Part shown: positions 1 to 8,345 of the stretch, piece after piece
How positions within the stretch are numbered: the first letter of the stretch is position 1
Layout of the letters: the number at the start of each line of letters is the position of its first letter
Assembly (NCBI RefSeq): GCF_016522065.1
Contig: NZ_JAEHFV010000008.1
Location: 1 to 64,000 of the forward strand
Length of the DNA: 64,000 bases
Direction: 5' to 3'
From: Flavobacterium agrisoli
GTDB lineage: Bacteria; Bacteroidota; Bacteroidia; Flavobacteriales; Flavobacteriaceae
Translations under genes and position numbers: made by a program
The notes under the pieces: model-generated
Database searches by the model: none
What the model saw: only the letters and a program-made list of their open reading frames with translations
What the model was told of the DNA's origin: nothing

Positions 1-221
1 AAAATTCAGGTGTTATTATTTGATAATAAAAATACGAAAAATAGTATTAAAATAAAAATAAAACACCTGCTAATTGAGCCCCTAAACCCTTAACTTAATG
101 ACATTGCGCTCGCGCCAGCGGGGGCGATAGTGAATATGACTTTGACACAAGCAGAATTTTAAGTGCAATGGTTATTTTCTGACCTAATCCCATTACACTT
201 ATTTTTATAATTTTATTACAT
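1..221. other. Intergenic region with repeat remnants
   Basis: No gene is seen here. An AT-rich 47-nt stretch is flanked by a perfect 8-bp inverted repeat (CAGGTGTT at 7-14, AACACCTG at 62-69). A copy of a short repeat found twice more near 3.2-3.4 kb lies at 89-116. Confidence 0.5.
89..116 (+). repeat. Intergenic repeat copy 1 (cttaacttaatgacattg core)
   Basis: A 28-nt sequence that recurs at 3369-3396 in the same orientation with one or two differences, and at 3211-3238 in reverse with the GC-rich half inverted. The three copies bracket the AsmA-like gene. The GC-rich half (CGCTCGCGCC) stands out from its AT-rich surroundings. This is the pattern of a REP-like extragenic element. Confidence 0.6.
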
Positions 222-3029
222 TTAACTTTTTTGGTTACTCACTTTTTCTTTACGAATGACTTTATTGTTTTTTTCATCGTACAAAGCATCTTCAATTTCT
301 TGACCCGTTTTGCTGAAAATTTTGATTTTGGGTTCCTCATGTGTTCCCGTTATTACAATTGGGAAACCAATTAAGCCAAAAGGTGGCAATCCTAGTCGCA
401 TCCTTAAATCTAAAAGGCCATCAAAACTCGTGGTTCCTTTTATGGTGGGTCTGAATACAGCCACTTTGAATGTAAAAGGTTCAATATAAATTAAATTATT
501 ATCAATACTGGATTTGATGTCTATGCCTTCGATTCGCGGATTATCTAAATCTTTTTGTCCCGTTTTTGAACTTATTCCGTCAAACAATTTCAAACCTTTT
601 ATCTGTACATCACGTAAATTAATGGTTCCTGCTCCCTCCAGCGATGCATAAATGGGTCCCATATTTCGGTCTAAATCTCCTTTAATTTTATAATCGATAC
701 CGACAATCCCTTTTGCTTTTTCGGCAACCGTAACCATGTCGTGAAACATGGGTATCTCATTATAGGCTTTTTGTACACTAAAATCTTTAGCTGTAAAATG
801 GGCATCAAAATGTGCTGCCGTTGGCGATTCATCTTTATAGGACGCATTGATTCCTAAAATACAATCGATAACGGAAAGTGTCGTATTTTCTAAATAAAAA
901 TTACCTTTAGACATTCCTATTTTTCCCGAAAGATTATTGAAGATAAGCTTATTGTACTCTACTTTATTTACGGTTGCGGCAAGACTTACGTCTAAATTTC
1001 TAGGAATACTAACAACGCCACTCGATTTTGGATGATCTTCTTTGGCATATTCCACTTCAATATTTCGGTCTTTATTTTCGCCTTTTTCAAGCGCCATAAA
1101 TTCATCAACATTAATCAGATTTGATTTCATATTAAAACTTCCGCTCAATGTCCCATTTGATTCTAAAAAATAATTAATAGTGTTGAGCAGATACCCATTT
1201 ATGTCAAAATCTGATTTTCCATAGGAAGCATCAAATTTTTCAAACCACATTTTTTCATTCTGAAAACGGAAATTTCCCTGTTTGATGTAAAAAGCCTTTG
1301 GAAAAAGTTCTGAGGTCGCTTTGATATTTTTTAAGAGAATCGTACCTCGGTTATCTAATTTATCATATTGGCCAGTCGTTGCATAACTTTGTCTTCCTTT
1401 CAGGGAGAGATCTGCTTTGGCATACCCTTTAATATCAAGCCCTTTTTGAGAGAATACTTTATAGATATTACCAACATTCAGTTCTCCTTTTATTTTAGCA
1501 TTGTAAAACAAATCATTAAAGTCAGAAACAGTTGCATTAACATATACTGGATTTTTCTCGAAAACGAATGAAGCTGGTGTAACGGCAACATATAAATCTT
1601 TAAACGTTCCTGTTTTATTAAATACATTGGCGACAAAAGTAATGTTAGTAATTGGGTTCGGATACGAATCGGTTTTTAGCCAACCATTTTGTAATGAAAT
1701 GCCTCCTTTGGTTTTTGGAAACAATTTTTTGGACGTACTAAACGTTCCTTTGGCTTGAATATCCGTTTTTAGAATTCCTTTTATATCCATGGTATTTAAA
1801 CCGATTGCAGCATCCAAAGTGGCCAAGTCCAAAGCTCCTTTTATATTCGTATCGACTGTCATTTCACTGAGGCCTCTGCTGCGTAAATAAGCGGTAAAAT
1901 AATCTTTTTCACCCACTTTAAGTTTCAATGTTTTTAAATTAACCAACAATTTTTCGGGATCAAGCGAAGGCAAAATAGCATTAAGATTCATCTGGAAATC
2001 GGTCAGCGGAGCTGGAGCCTTTTCATAATTTATAGACCCATCATTGACTTTTAAATTAAATGCTAAGTTGGGTTTTAGATTTTTAGAGACATTATAATCT
2101 CCTTTAAAAGTAAATAATAAATCACTTTTTCCAGAGATTTCGGTTTTTTCTAACCAAGTTAAATACTCAGGTGGCATTACGGATAAGAGGTCTTTAACCG
2201 TAGTATTTTTAGAAGCGGCTTTTATATCGATTTTGTAGCCATCCCTCAAGATCGTAAATAATCCCGTGAATGTTAATGGCAGTTTATTAATTTGAAGTTC
2301 ATTTTTTTGAAGAATAAACGAAAGCGCATCTGTATTGATTCGTGTAATTAAATCAGCATGTACTTTCTTTTTCCTTAGATAAGCTGTTCTATTGTAATAA
2401 AAATCGACATTATCTATATCGGCATCTGTGTTTAAATCGAAAATATCCTCGCTTAGATTTCCTTTTCCGATATAATTAAACCCTTTAGCATCCACGAATA
2501 TTTTTGCCGAACGGTCGTTGTATTTTACATGACAATCCTCTAAATCAATACGTTCTAGACGAATTGCGGTTCCTTTTTCAGTCGTTTCTTCATTTTTTCT
2601 GTTTTCGGGTGCTATATAAATGTTGTAGTTGGCTTCCCCTTTTTGGTTCACCAATATATTTACCTGGGCTTTAGAAACATATAATTTATTGATTTTCACT
2701 TCATTGTCAAAAATCAATCTCTTTAGATTAATACCAAATGCAACTTGTTCTGCCTTTATTAAAGTATCCTTGCGGAAAGGAGCTGAACCGGTAAGAGTTA
2801 AATCTTCTAATGAAACGGTTAACGCCGGAAAATGAGTGAAAAATGAAAGTTTAGATTTTGAAAAATCCATTTTGGTATCTAAACGTTCGTTTGCAATTTT
2901 TTTTACTTCAGAAGCTATTTTTCCTGGGAAAAGTATCGGAAGCAAAAATAATAATAGCAAAATAGCAGCAACCGTAATTCCGATTCCTTTGAGTGTTTTG
3001 ACTATCCTATTTTTGGAATTATAATTCAT
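222..3029 (-). CDS. AsmA-like envelope protein
   Basis: A 935-residue protein with one N-terminal membrane anchor (about residues 13-33, rich in Leu, Ile and Val) and a long beta-rich body. The C-terminal part (about 780-920: GAGTINLRDVQIKG, then LPPFGLIGFPIVITGTHEEPKI) is the AsmA C-terminal-type region. AsmA/TamB-superfamily proteins are inner-membrane-anchored, span much of the periplasm, and are linked to lipid transport and outer-membrane homeostasis. The exact role here is inferred from the family. The length fits Bacteroidota AsmA-like proteins. It stands alone between repeat-rich intergenic regions with no operon partner, and the ATG start at 3029 sits directly before the anchor. Confidence 0.85.
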   Translation of the reverse strand: MNYNSKNRIVKTLKGIGITVAAILLLLFLLPILFPGKIASEVKKIANERLDTKMDFSKSKLSFFTHFPALTVSLEDLTLTGSAPFRKDTLIKAEQVAFGINLKRLIFDNEVKINKLYVSKAQVNILVNQKGEANYNIYIAPENRKNEETTEKGTAIRLERIDLEDCHVKYNDRSAKIFVDAKGFNYIGKGNLSEDIFDLNTDADIDNVDFYYNRTAYLRKKKVHADLITRINTDALSFILQKNELQINKLPLTFTGLFTILRDGYKIDIKAASKNTTVKDLLSVMPPEYLTWLEKTEISGKSDLLFTFKGDYNVSKNLKPNLAFNLKVNDGSINYEKAPAPLTDFQMNLNAILPSLDPEKLLVNLKTLKLKVGEKDYFTAYLRSRGLSEMTVDTNIKGALDLATLDAAIGLNTMDIKGILKTDIQAKGTFSTSKKLFPKTKGGISLQNGWLKTDSYPNPITNITFVANVFNKTGTFKDLYVAVTPASFVFEKNPVYVNATVSDFNDLFYNAKIKGELNVGNIYKVFSQKGLDIKGYAKADLSLKGRQSYATTGQYDKLDNRGTILLKNIKATSELFPKAFYIKQGNFRFQNEKMWFEKFDASYGKSDFDINGYLLNTINYFLESNGTLSGSFNMKSNLINVDEFMALEKGENKDRNIEVEYAKEDHPKSSGVVSIPRNLDVSLAATVNKVEYNKLIFNNLSGKIGMSKGNFYLENTTLSVIDCILGINASYKDESPTAAHFDAHFTAKDFSVQKAYNEIPMFHDMVTVAEKAKGIVGIDYKIKGDLDRNMGPIYASLEGAGTINLRDVQIKGLKLFDGISSKTGQKDLDNPRIEGIDIKSSIDNNLIYIEPFTFKVAVFRPTIKGTTSFDGLLDLRMRLGLPPFGLIGFPIVITGTHEEPKIKIFSKTGQEIEDALYDEKNNKVIRKEKVSNQKS

Positions 3030-3210
3030 TTCCTATGCCTTTGAGGATTGTATATTAACTTACATAAACTTAAACCGGAAATAAAGATTACGCCTTATAT
3101 AACTTTTATGGAAGTTTATAAAATTTGCATTGTATTCTTGTAAAAAAAGCGGTTATTGTAAATCGTGTTAAATTACTAAGCAATTCATTTGATTTTATTC
3201 ACGAGCGAGA

Positions 3211-3238
3211 CGCTCGCGCCCAATGTCATTAAGTTAAG
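3211..3238 (-). repeat. Intergenic repeat copy 2 (inverted)
   Basis: Read on the minus strand the AT-rich half (cttaacttaatgacattg) matches copy 1 at 89-116, but the 10-bp GC-rich half is in the opposite orientation. It adjoins GAGCGAGACGCTCGCGCC, which is itself palindromic. Confidence 0.55.
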
Positions 3239-3253
3239 AAATAGAAATACAGT

Positions 3254-3348
3254 TTGTCATTTCGACCAACGGGAGAAATCACATCAAGTAAGCACATTAT
3301 GAGATTTAGCTTCGCTGAACTAGCGTTTCTCCTTCGTCGGAATGACAA
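3254..3348. repeat. Long imperfect palindrome
   Basis: The left arm 3254-3278 (starts TTGTCATTTCGACCAACGG, ends GAGAAA) pairs with the right arm 3326-3348 (TTTCTCC...GGAATGACAA) around a 47-nt loop. This is the flavobacterial extragenic palindrome type. Confidence 0.6.
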
Positions 3349-3368
3349 GCGTTGAGGATACTTTTGGG

Positions 3369-3396
3369 CTTAACTTAATGGCATTGCGCTCGCGCT
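3369..3396 (+). repeat. Intergenic repeat copy 3
   Basis: Nearly identical to copy 1 at 89-116 and in the same orientation (cttaacttaatggcattg followed by CGCTCGCGC). Confidence 0.6.
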
Positions 3397-3560
3397 GGTT
3401 TAAGGGAACTTGTGCCTAGCAGTAAAGAAAATCACTGTAAAATCATCCCACAATAAAAGAGGACTTAAATCCACTTGTAATCCTTAAAACTCAATTTTCG
3501 AAATCCCCATAAAAATACAGCGGTTTAGTTTATCCTGAGCTTGCCGAAGGGTTCAACCGA

Positions 3561-3621
3561 GGTTTCATTGCTTCGCCAGTTCGCTTCGCTCGGGTGTGCG
3601 TGCTCCACACGCAACGAAACC
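3561..3621. repeat. Palindromic element at island edge
   Basis: The arms GGTTTCATTGC (3561-3571) and GCAACGAAACC (3611-3621) pair with one mismatch. A smaller GTGTG/CACAC hairpin lies inside. The element is directly followed by GTTAGCGGTAGTCAT at the 3' end of hamB, which marks the left edge of the accessory island. Confidence 0.5.
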
Positions 3622-3641
3622 TTAGCTGTTAGCGGTAGTCA

Positions 3642-5810
3642 TTATAAATATCTCTCAATTGCTTTATATTTTATACCATCTTCAAATAGCTCAGATATAT
3701 TTTTTTTAAACTTTATTTCATTTTCATCTATTTCCAATATGTATGGCTTTACCCATTCAATTTCTTCAAAAGAAAAGCCATATCTAAGAAGCCATATCTC
3801 GACAATATCGTTTGTGCCGTTTCTAATATAATTAGCAAGTGACAGCGCTTTTAAGTTGGAAGTTCTACTATAATATAATTCAAAAGCTGCCGAAAGTGGA
3901 TCTTTTAATGATAGCGAAAGAACTTTATCTATGTAATCATATGTATCGTAAATTAATAAGTCAAAATCAATTTCAGTTACACTTTTATAGCCAAATAATG
4001 GAATTGGAACCTGAAATCGGCTATTAGGTAATGTTTCTGCTATACAAGAAAATTTGATCTGTTTATTCGCTAATTGACTATGATATTCCTTTCGAGATAT
4101 TTTTCCATTTTTTAAATCTCTTCTTAACCCTCGTCTAAAATCACGTTCGGATAAGTAAGAATATCGTAACGATACTATCTCAGAAAAAGACTTTCCTTGA
4201 ATATGCCAAAGTAAAATAGGAATTGCTGTGTCAAGTACAGATATTTCACCTCTAGTTAGTTCTGTTCTACGTAAGTGACTGATGAAGATGTTAGCTAAAC
4301 AGCGTCGAATTTGCCTGCGAATATCAATTGAAAGATCATGATAAGCACGTCCGCTTAAAGGAATGCCTTTAGAGTCAATAAATGAGGAAAGAATAAATTC
4401 GATGTCTTGATCTAAGTTTGTTGAATTTAGACGTGAAACTTGCTCACTTGTTAGGTTTAAATTGTTGTCAAATGAATCATTTTTAATTGCGTTTATAATA
4501 TCGATAAAATCCTCGTCAACATTTTCAGTTGTGCTATCAAGAATTGATTCAGTTTCCAAATATGAGTCTGATTTAAGTCTTTCTATAAACCTGTTTTTAT
4601 TTGCGCTATTAATAATTACATAACCATAATCATAATTATTGATTAACTTACTTGTCCTACCAGCTCTTCCTATTAAATTTTTTAAGCTTAATTTCTTTTG
4701 GTCTTCGCTACCTGTAAATCGAAAGTTATTAATCCACACAAGATCAAATGGCATATTAATTCCCTGAATGAGAGTTGAAGTTGAAAAGCATATTTGTGCG
4801 TGGTTTTCGTTTACAAACCTTTCTATAATTGTTCTAGCTTTCAATGGGATTGATCCGTGATGTATTACGATGCCAACGCGCATCAAAAACAACATAAGAG
4901 ATTTTTTCTCTTGATTTTCACCAAAATAATTTTTTAATTCATTTATATGTTCTAATGCCTTTGGATCAGTAATTTCCTTGCAAAGTGCAATGTATTTTGC
5001 ATATGTTTCTAGAAACGTTTCATCATAGATTTTTGACTTTGCAATATAGATTAGGGCAGTTTTTCCATTAGAAATTGAATCAGAAATAATATCGCCAGAA
5101 TATTCTAATTTACCTCGGGATTGGTCATCATAAGGTGAAAAATATTTAAAAGTATCATTTCGATGTTCGATAAATATTTTTCCCACTGCTTTTTGGTCAT
5201 AAGCTTCATAATCACCATTTTGGAGATTGTGTTTTTGTAATTGTGCCTCTGGATTTATAACAAATGGATGTGTAAACACTTTTTTTACATTAGGAAATTT
5301 TTTATCAATTCTCCTTACCAAAGAATCAAACTTCATCCCTCGAATCCCTTCCTCAGATAGCTGAGCTTCATCAAAAAGTACTAACTGTAGATTGATTTTT
5401 TCTTGATACTTAAAAAGTTCATCGCCACGCTCTGGCGTGATAATAAATATTCTCCTAATTGTTTTGCGAATATTGACAAAATCAATAAAAGGTAAAACTA
5501 GGATTTCGTTTGCTACTAAATCCTGAATTTTAATCAGATATTCTGAAAGTAAGGCACGAGAAGGTACGACTATTATAATGTCACCTTTTATATCTTTTAT
5601 AAGTTCTTGAAATAAGTATGACTTGCCTGCACTAGTTGGCGCCGAAAAAGAAAAATTATCAAATTTTTGGATGGAATTAAATGCGTCTGCTTGGACTGGT
5701 GTAAAGTATCTGCCTGTTTGCTCAAATATTGAGTTAGCATAATCCCAGTAAATTTGATCAAAAAAAGTTTGAGGTTCAGTTGTTTTGTAAAAGAGCCCCA
5801 TTAAAAACAT
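3642..5810 (-). CDS. hamB: Superfamily 2 helicase, Hachiman HamB / AbpB type
   Basis: A 722-residue helicase. Visible motifs in order: a Q-like motif YFTPVQ (35-40); motif I APTSAGKS (57-64); Ia VVPSRALL (81-88); Ib TPERGD (125-130); motif II FDEAQ (146-150), a DEAQ box instead of DEAD; IHHGSIPLKAR (316-326); motif V STSTLIQGINMPF (343-355); and motif VI GRAGR (381-385). The C-terminal 330 residues match no family I recognise. In Hachiman and E. coli AbpAB the helicase pairs with a DUF1837 nuclease for anti-phage defence. The neighbour at 5968-6666 has that nuclease signature. Length is close to that of E. coli AbpB as I recall it. The start overlaps the stop of the upstream small ORF (ATGTTTTTAA), which suggests translational coupling. 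The defence role is inferred from family and context. Confidence 0.78.
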   Translation of the reverse strand: MFLMGLFYKTTEPQTFFDQIYWDYANSIFEQTGRYFTPVQADAFNSIQKFDNFSFSAPTSAGKSYLFQELIKDIKGDIIIVVPSRALLSEYLIKIQDLVANEILVLPFIDFVNIRKTIRRIFIITPERGDELFKYQEKINLQLVLFDEAQLSEEGIRGMKFDSLVRRIDKKFPNVKKVFTHPFVINPEAQLQKHNLQNGDYEAYDQKAVGKIFIEHRNDTFKYFSPYDDQSRGKLEYSGDIISDSISNGKTALIYIAKSKIYDETFLETYAKYIALCKEITDPKALEHINELKNYFGENQEKKSLMLFLMRVGIVIHHGSIPLKARTIIERFVNENHAQICFSTSTLIQGINMPFDLVWINNFRFTGSEDQKKLSLKNLIGRAGRTSKLINNYDYGYVIINSANKNRFIERLKSDSYLETESILDSTTENVDEDFIDIINAIKNDSFDNNLNLTSEQVSRLNSTNLDQDIEFILSSFIDSKGIPLSGRAYHDLSIDIRRQIRRCLANIFISHLRRTELTRGEISVLDTAIPILLWHIQGKSFSEIVSLRYSYLSERDFRRGLRRDLKNGKISRKEYHSQLANKQIKFSCIAETLPNSRFQVPIPLFGYKSVTEIDFDLLIYDTYDYIDKVLSLSLKDPLSAAFELYYSRTSNLKALSLANYIRNGTNDIVEIWLLRYGFSFEEIEWVKPYILEIDENEIKFKKNISELFEDGIKYKAIERYL

Positions 5811-5974
5811 AAGCTTTTTTCAAAATATTGAAATTGTTCGGGGGCAAATTTTTTAATATAAGCAAGAGTTTCAAGATGATCAGAATTTATAGGTCCTTCA
5901 ACGTGAAATTCATTAAGAATGTGAGTTACCAAACTATTATCTAATTGTCCAATGGAAAGTGATTTGTTTAACAT
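5801..5974 (-). CDS. 57-residue ORF between hamA and hamB
   Basis: A short ORF starting MLNKSLSIGQLDNSL and ending FQYFEKSLCF. Its ATG (5974) lies inside the hamA stop region (ATGTTAA) and its TAA lies inside the hamB start (ATGTTTTTAA), so the three genes overlap end to end. Such tight double overlap is hard to explain unless the ORF is translated. The protein is mostly polar and looks alpha-helical, with no membrane segment or known motif. It may be a third subunit, or an N-terminal piece fused to the helicase in relatives. I do not recognise a family. Confidence 0.6.
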   Translation of the reverse strand: MLNKSLSIGQLDNSLVTHILNEFHVEGPINSDHLETLAYIKKFAPEQFQYFEKSLCF

Positions 5975-6666
5975 ATTTCAACTGCAATTAAGTAAAGCTC
6001 GTTATGTTTTATCAATTCATCGATAATATCTGATTCCAACGCATTTTTAAAAATTGTATCAATGTCTTTTGCATTGAAAGAAAAGGCGGCTGCGTATCCT
6101 CTCATTCCAGCCAATATATTTTTTTCACATTCATCATCCATAAATGGTCTAAATGTTTGCACTTCAGCAATTTCTTTTTTTAAAGTTATAAACTCACCAA
6201 TTTGATCTAATGCTATTGCTCGAGGTGTACCATCTAAGCTAAACTTAGCCTCTCCAAATACTAAAAATCTTTTTGCGCTTAATGTGTGAAAGTCAAACCC
6301 TGGATTTCCTGACACTTTTTCTTTTAATAGTTCAGCTAAAGGAATTTTAATATGAGAGAAATTTGTTTCAAGTGCACTTTGTCCAGCATAAGAAACAATA
6401 TATTCTCCAATATCCTCATTTACGGTTGAAGTCATTCCTGCAATAATTTGGTTTACAATTTTATCAATTGTTCTTTCTGAAGTCGCACGAAAAATCTCTT
6501 GTGAAAGCGCGTCTAATTTATCAATCCAGCTTGTGTCTGCAATAGTTTCATGAATTTCGTCGACAATACTTTTCAAATTAGTAATCTGGACATGGATACA
6601 ATTTACATCACATGTACTAGAAGAAAAATCTCTGTAAGTAGATACTGGTTTATTAATTAATTTCAA
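5968..6666 (-). CDS. hamA: DUF1837-type nuclease, Hachiman HamA / AbpA
   Basis: A 232-residue protein with a likely PD-(D/E)xK nuclease core: E88 in IGEYI, D125 in NPGFDFH, then E139-A-K141 in VFGEAKFS. This order (helix Glu, Asp, ExK) is what DUF1837/HamA effectors show, and the gene lies immediately upstream of a HamB-like helicase. HamA is the nuclease effector of Hachiman, held in check by HamB. The start is probably TTG (6664-6666): no ATG occurs in the first 77 codons, and an in-frame TAG lies three codons upstream. A TTG start may keep expression low. Assignment to Hachiman rather than another DUF1837 helicase pair is by motif and context only. Confidence 0.72.
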   Translation of the reverse strand: MKLINKPVSTYRDFSSSTCDVNCIHVQITNLKSIVDEIHETIADTSWIDKLDALSQEIFRATSERTIDKIVNQIIAGMTSTVNEDIGEYIVSYAGQSALETNFSHIKIPLAELLKEKVSGNPGFDFHTLSAKRFLVFGEAKFSLDGTPRAIALDQIGEFITLKKEIAEVQTFRPFMDDECEKNILAGMRGYAAAFSFNAKDIDTIFKNALESDIIDELIKHNELYLIAVEIC

Positions 6667-6755
6667 AATGTGCTAATTTTATACAATATTGTCAATTTAA
6701 AAGTTAGTTCCTATTTTATATATACTATTTTTCTATGGTACGGTATGATTACCAC

Positions 6756-7206
6756 TAACGTCAGACTGTGAAAAAACACCACCGACTGCAAAACAAATAT
6801 AGATTTTTATTTATCTCATAGGGATAAAAATCGTATATTTTAGCTATGCAACCTATTCAAGGAATTTCCCGTCATCAGCTCCAGCTGGTCAGTTTAGAAG
6901 ATAGCATTACAGCTACTAATCCGGTGCGTTTTATCGATGCTTTTGTCCATGTTATAGACCTTGAAAAAACAGGTTTTCAGCCCAAAGTTTTAAAACATAA
7001 GGGCCGACCAAGTTTGGAGTTACCTAAAAAATAACATCGCTTAAAAGTCTCTTATCTGACTTAAAACAGGCTGTTTTTAGATTTCTTTTTATGAAAGCCG
7101 AAACTTTACTGCAAAAATAAACCTCCTTTAAATCACTTTAAAAGAGGTTGTGTTTATGTTTTTTTCTAAAATTTATTTTTTTAGGAGGTTTTTTTGCAAC
7201 AGCTAC
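6756..7206 (+). mobile_element. IS1182-derived miniature element, copy A
   Basis: A 451-bp unit running from TAACGTCAGACTGTG to GCAACAGCTAC. It is about 90% identical to copy B at 8067-8515 and in the same orientation. The ends form an imperfect inverted repeat (CTGTGAAAAAAC... against CTGTTGCAAAAAAAC...). It keeps the start of an IS1182-family transposase gene, a short stretch resembling the transposase C-terminus (ETLLQK then stop), and a hairpin (AACCTC...GAGGTT), so it looks like an internally deleted, non-autonomous derivative. No intact IS of this family is in the window. The exact termini are estimated from where the two copies stop matching. Confidence 0.75.
6846..7034 (+). pseudogene. 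Truncated IS1182-family transposase N-terminus (A)
   Basis: 62 codons starting MQPIQGISRHQLQLVSLED, the typical IS1182-family transposase N-terminus, up to GRPS. It then runs into LELPKK and a stop, so the catalytic part is missing. Against copy B there are six amino-acid-changing and three silent differences, the ratio expected without selection. Not a functional gene. Confidence 0.8.
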
Positions 7207-7257
7207 GTGTGTTGTGCGATCGTAGTTTTATTTATTCCAATTTTCAATTTTATTTTG

Positions 7258-8067
7258 TTAAATTGATATTATGAAATTTCTATAATGAAACAATCCCGCA
7301 CCTTGTTCTAACATACCGTCATTATCAATTTGTTCAAACGCATCTTTAATTTCTTGTATAATTGAAGTTTGTATATTTAAATCAAAATGAGAAGGTAATA
7401 TTTTTTTAATCGGCAAATATACCACTTTGTCAATTGAGTTTTTGTATGTTTTTGGGTCACTGGTTGGAAAAAAGGCGGTTAATTTACCTTTATAGATTAA
7501 ATCTCCTGAATATAAATACTCTTTTTCCTTTTCATATAGACATATATGACCTGGTGCGTGTCCTGGCGTATGAATGATTTGAATTGTACGATTTCCTAAT
7601 TCTATAATATCATTGTCTTTTAATATTTTAGTTGGTTTTCCTTGAAATATCTCATAATCATCTATATTGAAATCTAATGGAAATTCACAAGGTTCTTCTA
7701 TTAAAAGATTTTTGATAAAGTCCAAAGGCAAAGGGAAATTTCCATTAATCCAATCTTCTTCATTTTCGTGAATATAAAAATTGTCAAAATATTTTAGTCC
7801 ACCAATATGGTCATAATGAGTATGTGTTGGAATTACTATTAGTGGTTTTGTTGCGAATTTATCCACAACTGCTTTAATATTTTTGACTCCCAATCCCGTG
7901 TCAATTAATAAACTATTTGTTGTTCCGTTTAACAAATAACAATGTGTTTCTTCCCAATGTTTATATTCGCTAATAACATAAGTTTTATTATCAACTTCTT
8001 CTACAGTAAACCAATCGTCTTTAATTAAATTCATATCTTTTTTTGCGGTTTTTTGACTATGTCGCAT
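7258..8067 (-). CDS. Metallo-beta-lactamase-fold hydrolase
   Basis: A 269-residue protein with the MBL zinc motif THTHYDHIGG (HxHxDH), then HTPGHAPGHICLY, SGDLIY and a C-terminal LPSHFD histidine. These are the metal ligands of the glyoxalase-II-like MBL family. No signal peptide is seen, so it is probably cytoplasmic. Substrate unknown; the family includes thioester hydrolases and lactonases. The reading frame opens at ATG 8067, exactly at the edge of miniature element copy B. An internal ATG (MNLIKDDWF, from 8034) is an equally good start, because alignable MBL sequence begins there. The gene lies between two direct copies of the element, and a -7 motif inside copy B points into it. Confidence 0.85.
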   Translation of the reverse strand: MRHSQKTAKKDMNLIKDDWFTVEEVDNKTYVISEYKHWEETHCYLLNGTTNSLLIDTGLGVKNIKAVVDKFATKPLIVIPTHTHYDHIGGLKYFDNFYIHENEEDWINGNFPLPLDFIKNLLIEEPCEFPLDFNIDDYEIFQGKPTKILKDNDIIELGNRTIQIIHTPGHAPGHICLYEKEKEYLYSGDLIYKGKLTAFFPTSDPKTYKNSIDKVVYLPIKKILPSHFDLNIQTSIIQEIKDAFEQIDNDGMLEQGAGLFHYRNFIISI

Positions 8068-8104
8068 AACGTCAGACTGTGAAAAAACGTCACCGCCTGC
8101 AAAA

Positions 8105-8112
8105 CAAATATA
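8105..8112 (-). promoter_or_regulatory. Outward -7 element (TATATTTG) in miniature element B
   Basis: On the minus strand TATATTTG fits the Bacteroidota -7 consensus TAnnTTTG exactly. It lies 38 nt before the first ATG of the MBL gene, so the element probably supplies that gene's promoter. The same motif is in copy A (6794-6801), pointing toward hamA. A -33 box is not obvious. Confidence 0.5.
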
Positions 8113-8156
8113 GATTTTTATTTATCTCATAGGGATAAAAATCGTATATTTTAGCT

Positions 8157-8345
8157 ATGCAACATATCCAAGGAATTTCCCGTCATCAGCTCCAGATGGT
8201 CAGTTTAGAAGATAACATTACAGCTACTAATCAGGTGCGATTTATCGATGTTTTTGTCCATGTTATAGACCTTGAAAAAACAGGTTTTCAGCCCAAAGTT
8301 TTAAAACATGAGGGGCGACCAAGTTTGGAGTTACCTAAAAAATAA
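8157..8345 (+). pseudogene. Truncated IS1182-family transposase N-terminus (B)
   Basis: 62 codons (MQHIQGISRHQLQ to LELPKK) with the same truncation as the fragment at 6846-7034 and six amino-acid differences from it. The catalytic domain is absent. Confidence 0.8.

Larger units (their letters stand above)
3030..3641. other. Repeat-rich intergenic region
   Basis: About 610 bp without a supported gene. It separates the AsmA-like gene from the accessory island and is filled with palindromic elements, listed separately. It also contains a 'cctgagcttgccgaaggg' motif near 3532, a common intergenic repeat type. A frame open on the plus strand from 3541 is only the reverse of hamB plus repeat and is not called. 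Confidence 0.6.

Noticed and set aside
3541..3831. Plus-strand frame of 96 codons starting in a repeat
   Set aside because: It is mostly the reverse of the hamB 3' end plus palindromic repeat; no start context or family.
6846..8345. Two 62-codon frames as stand-alone small proteins
   Set aside because: They are the truncated N-terminus of an IS1182-family transposase, with no sign of selection between the copies.
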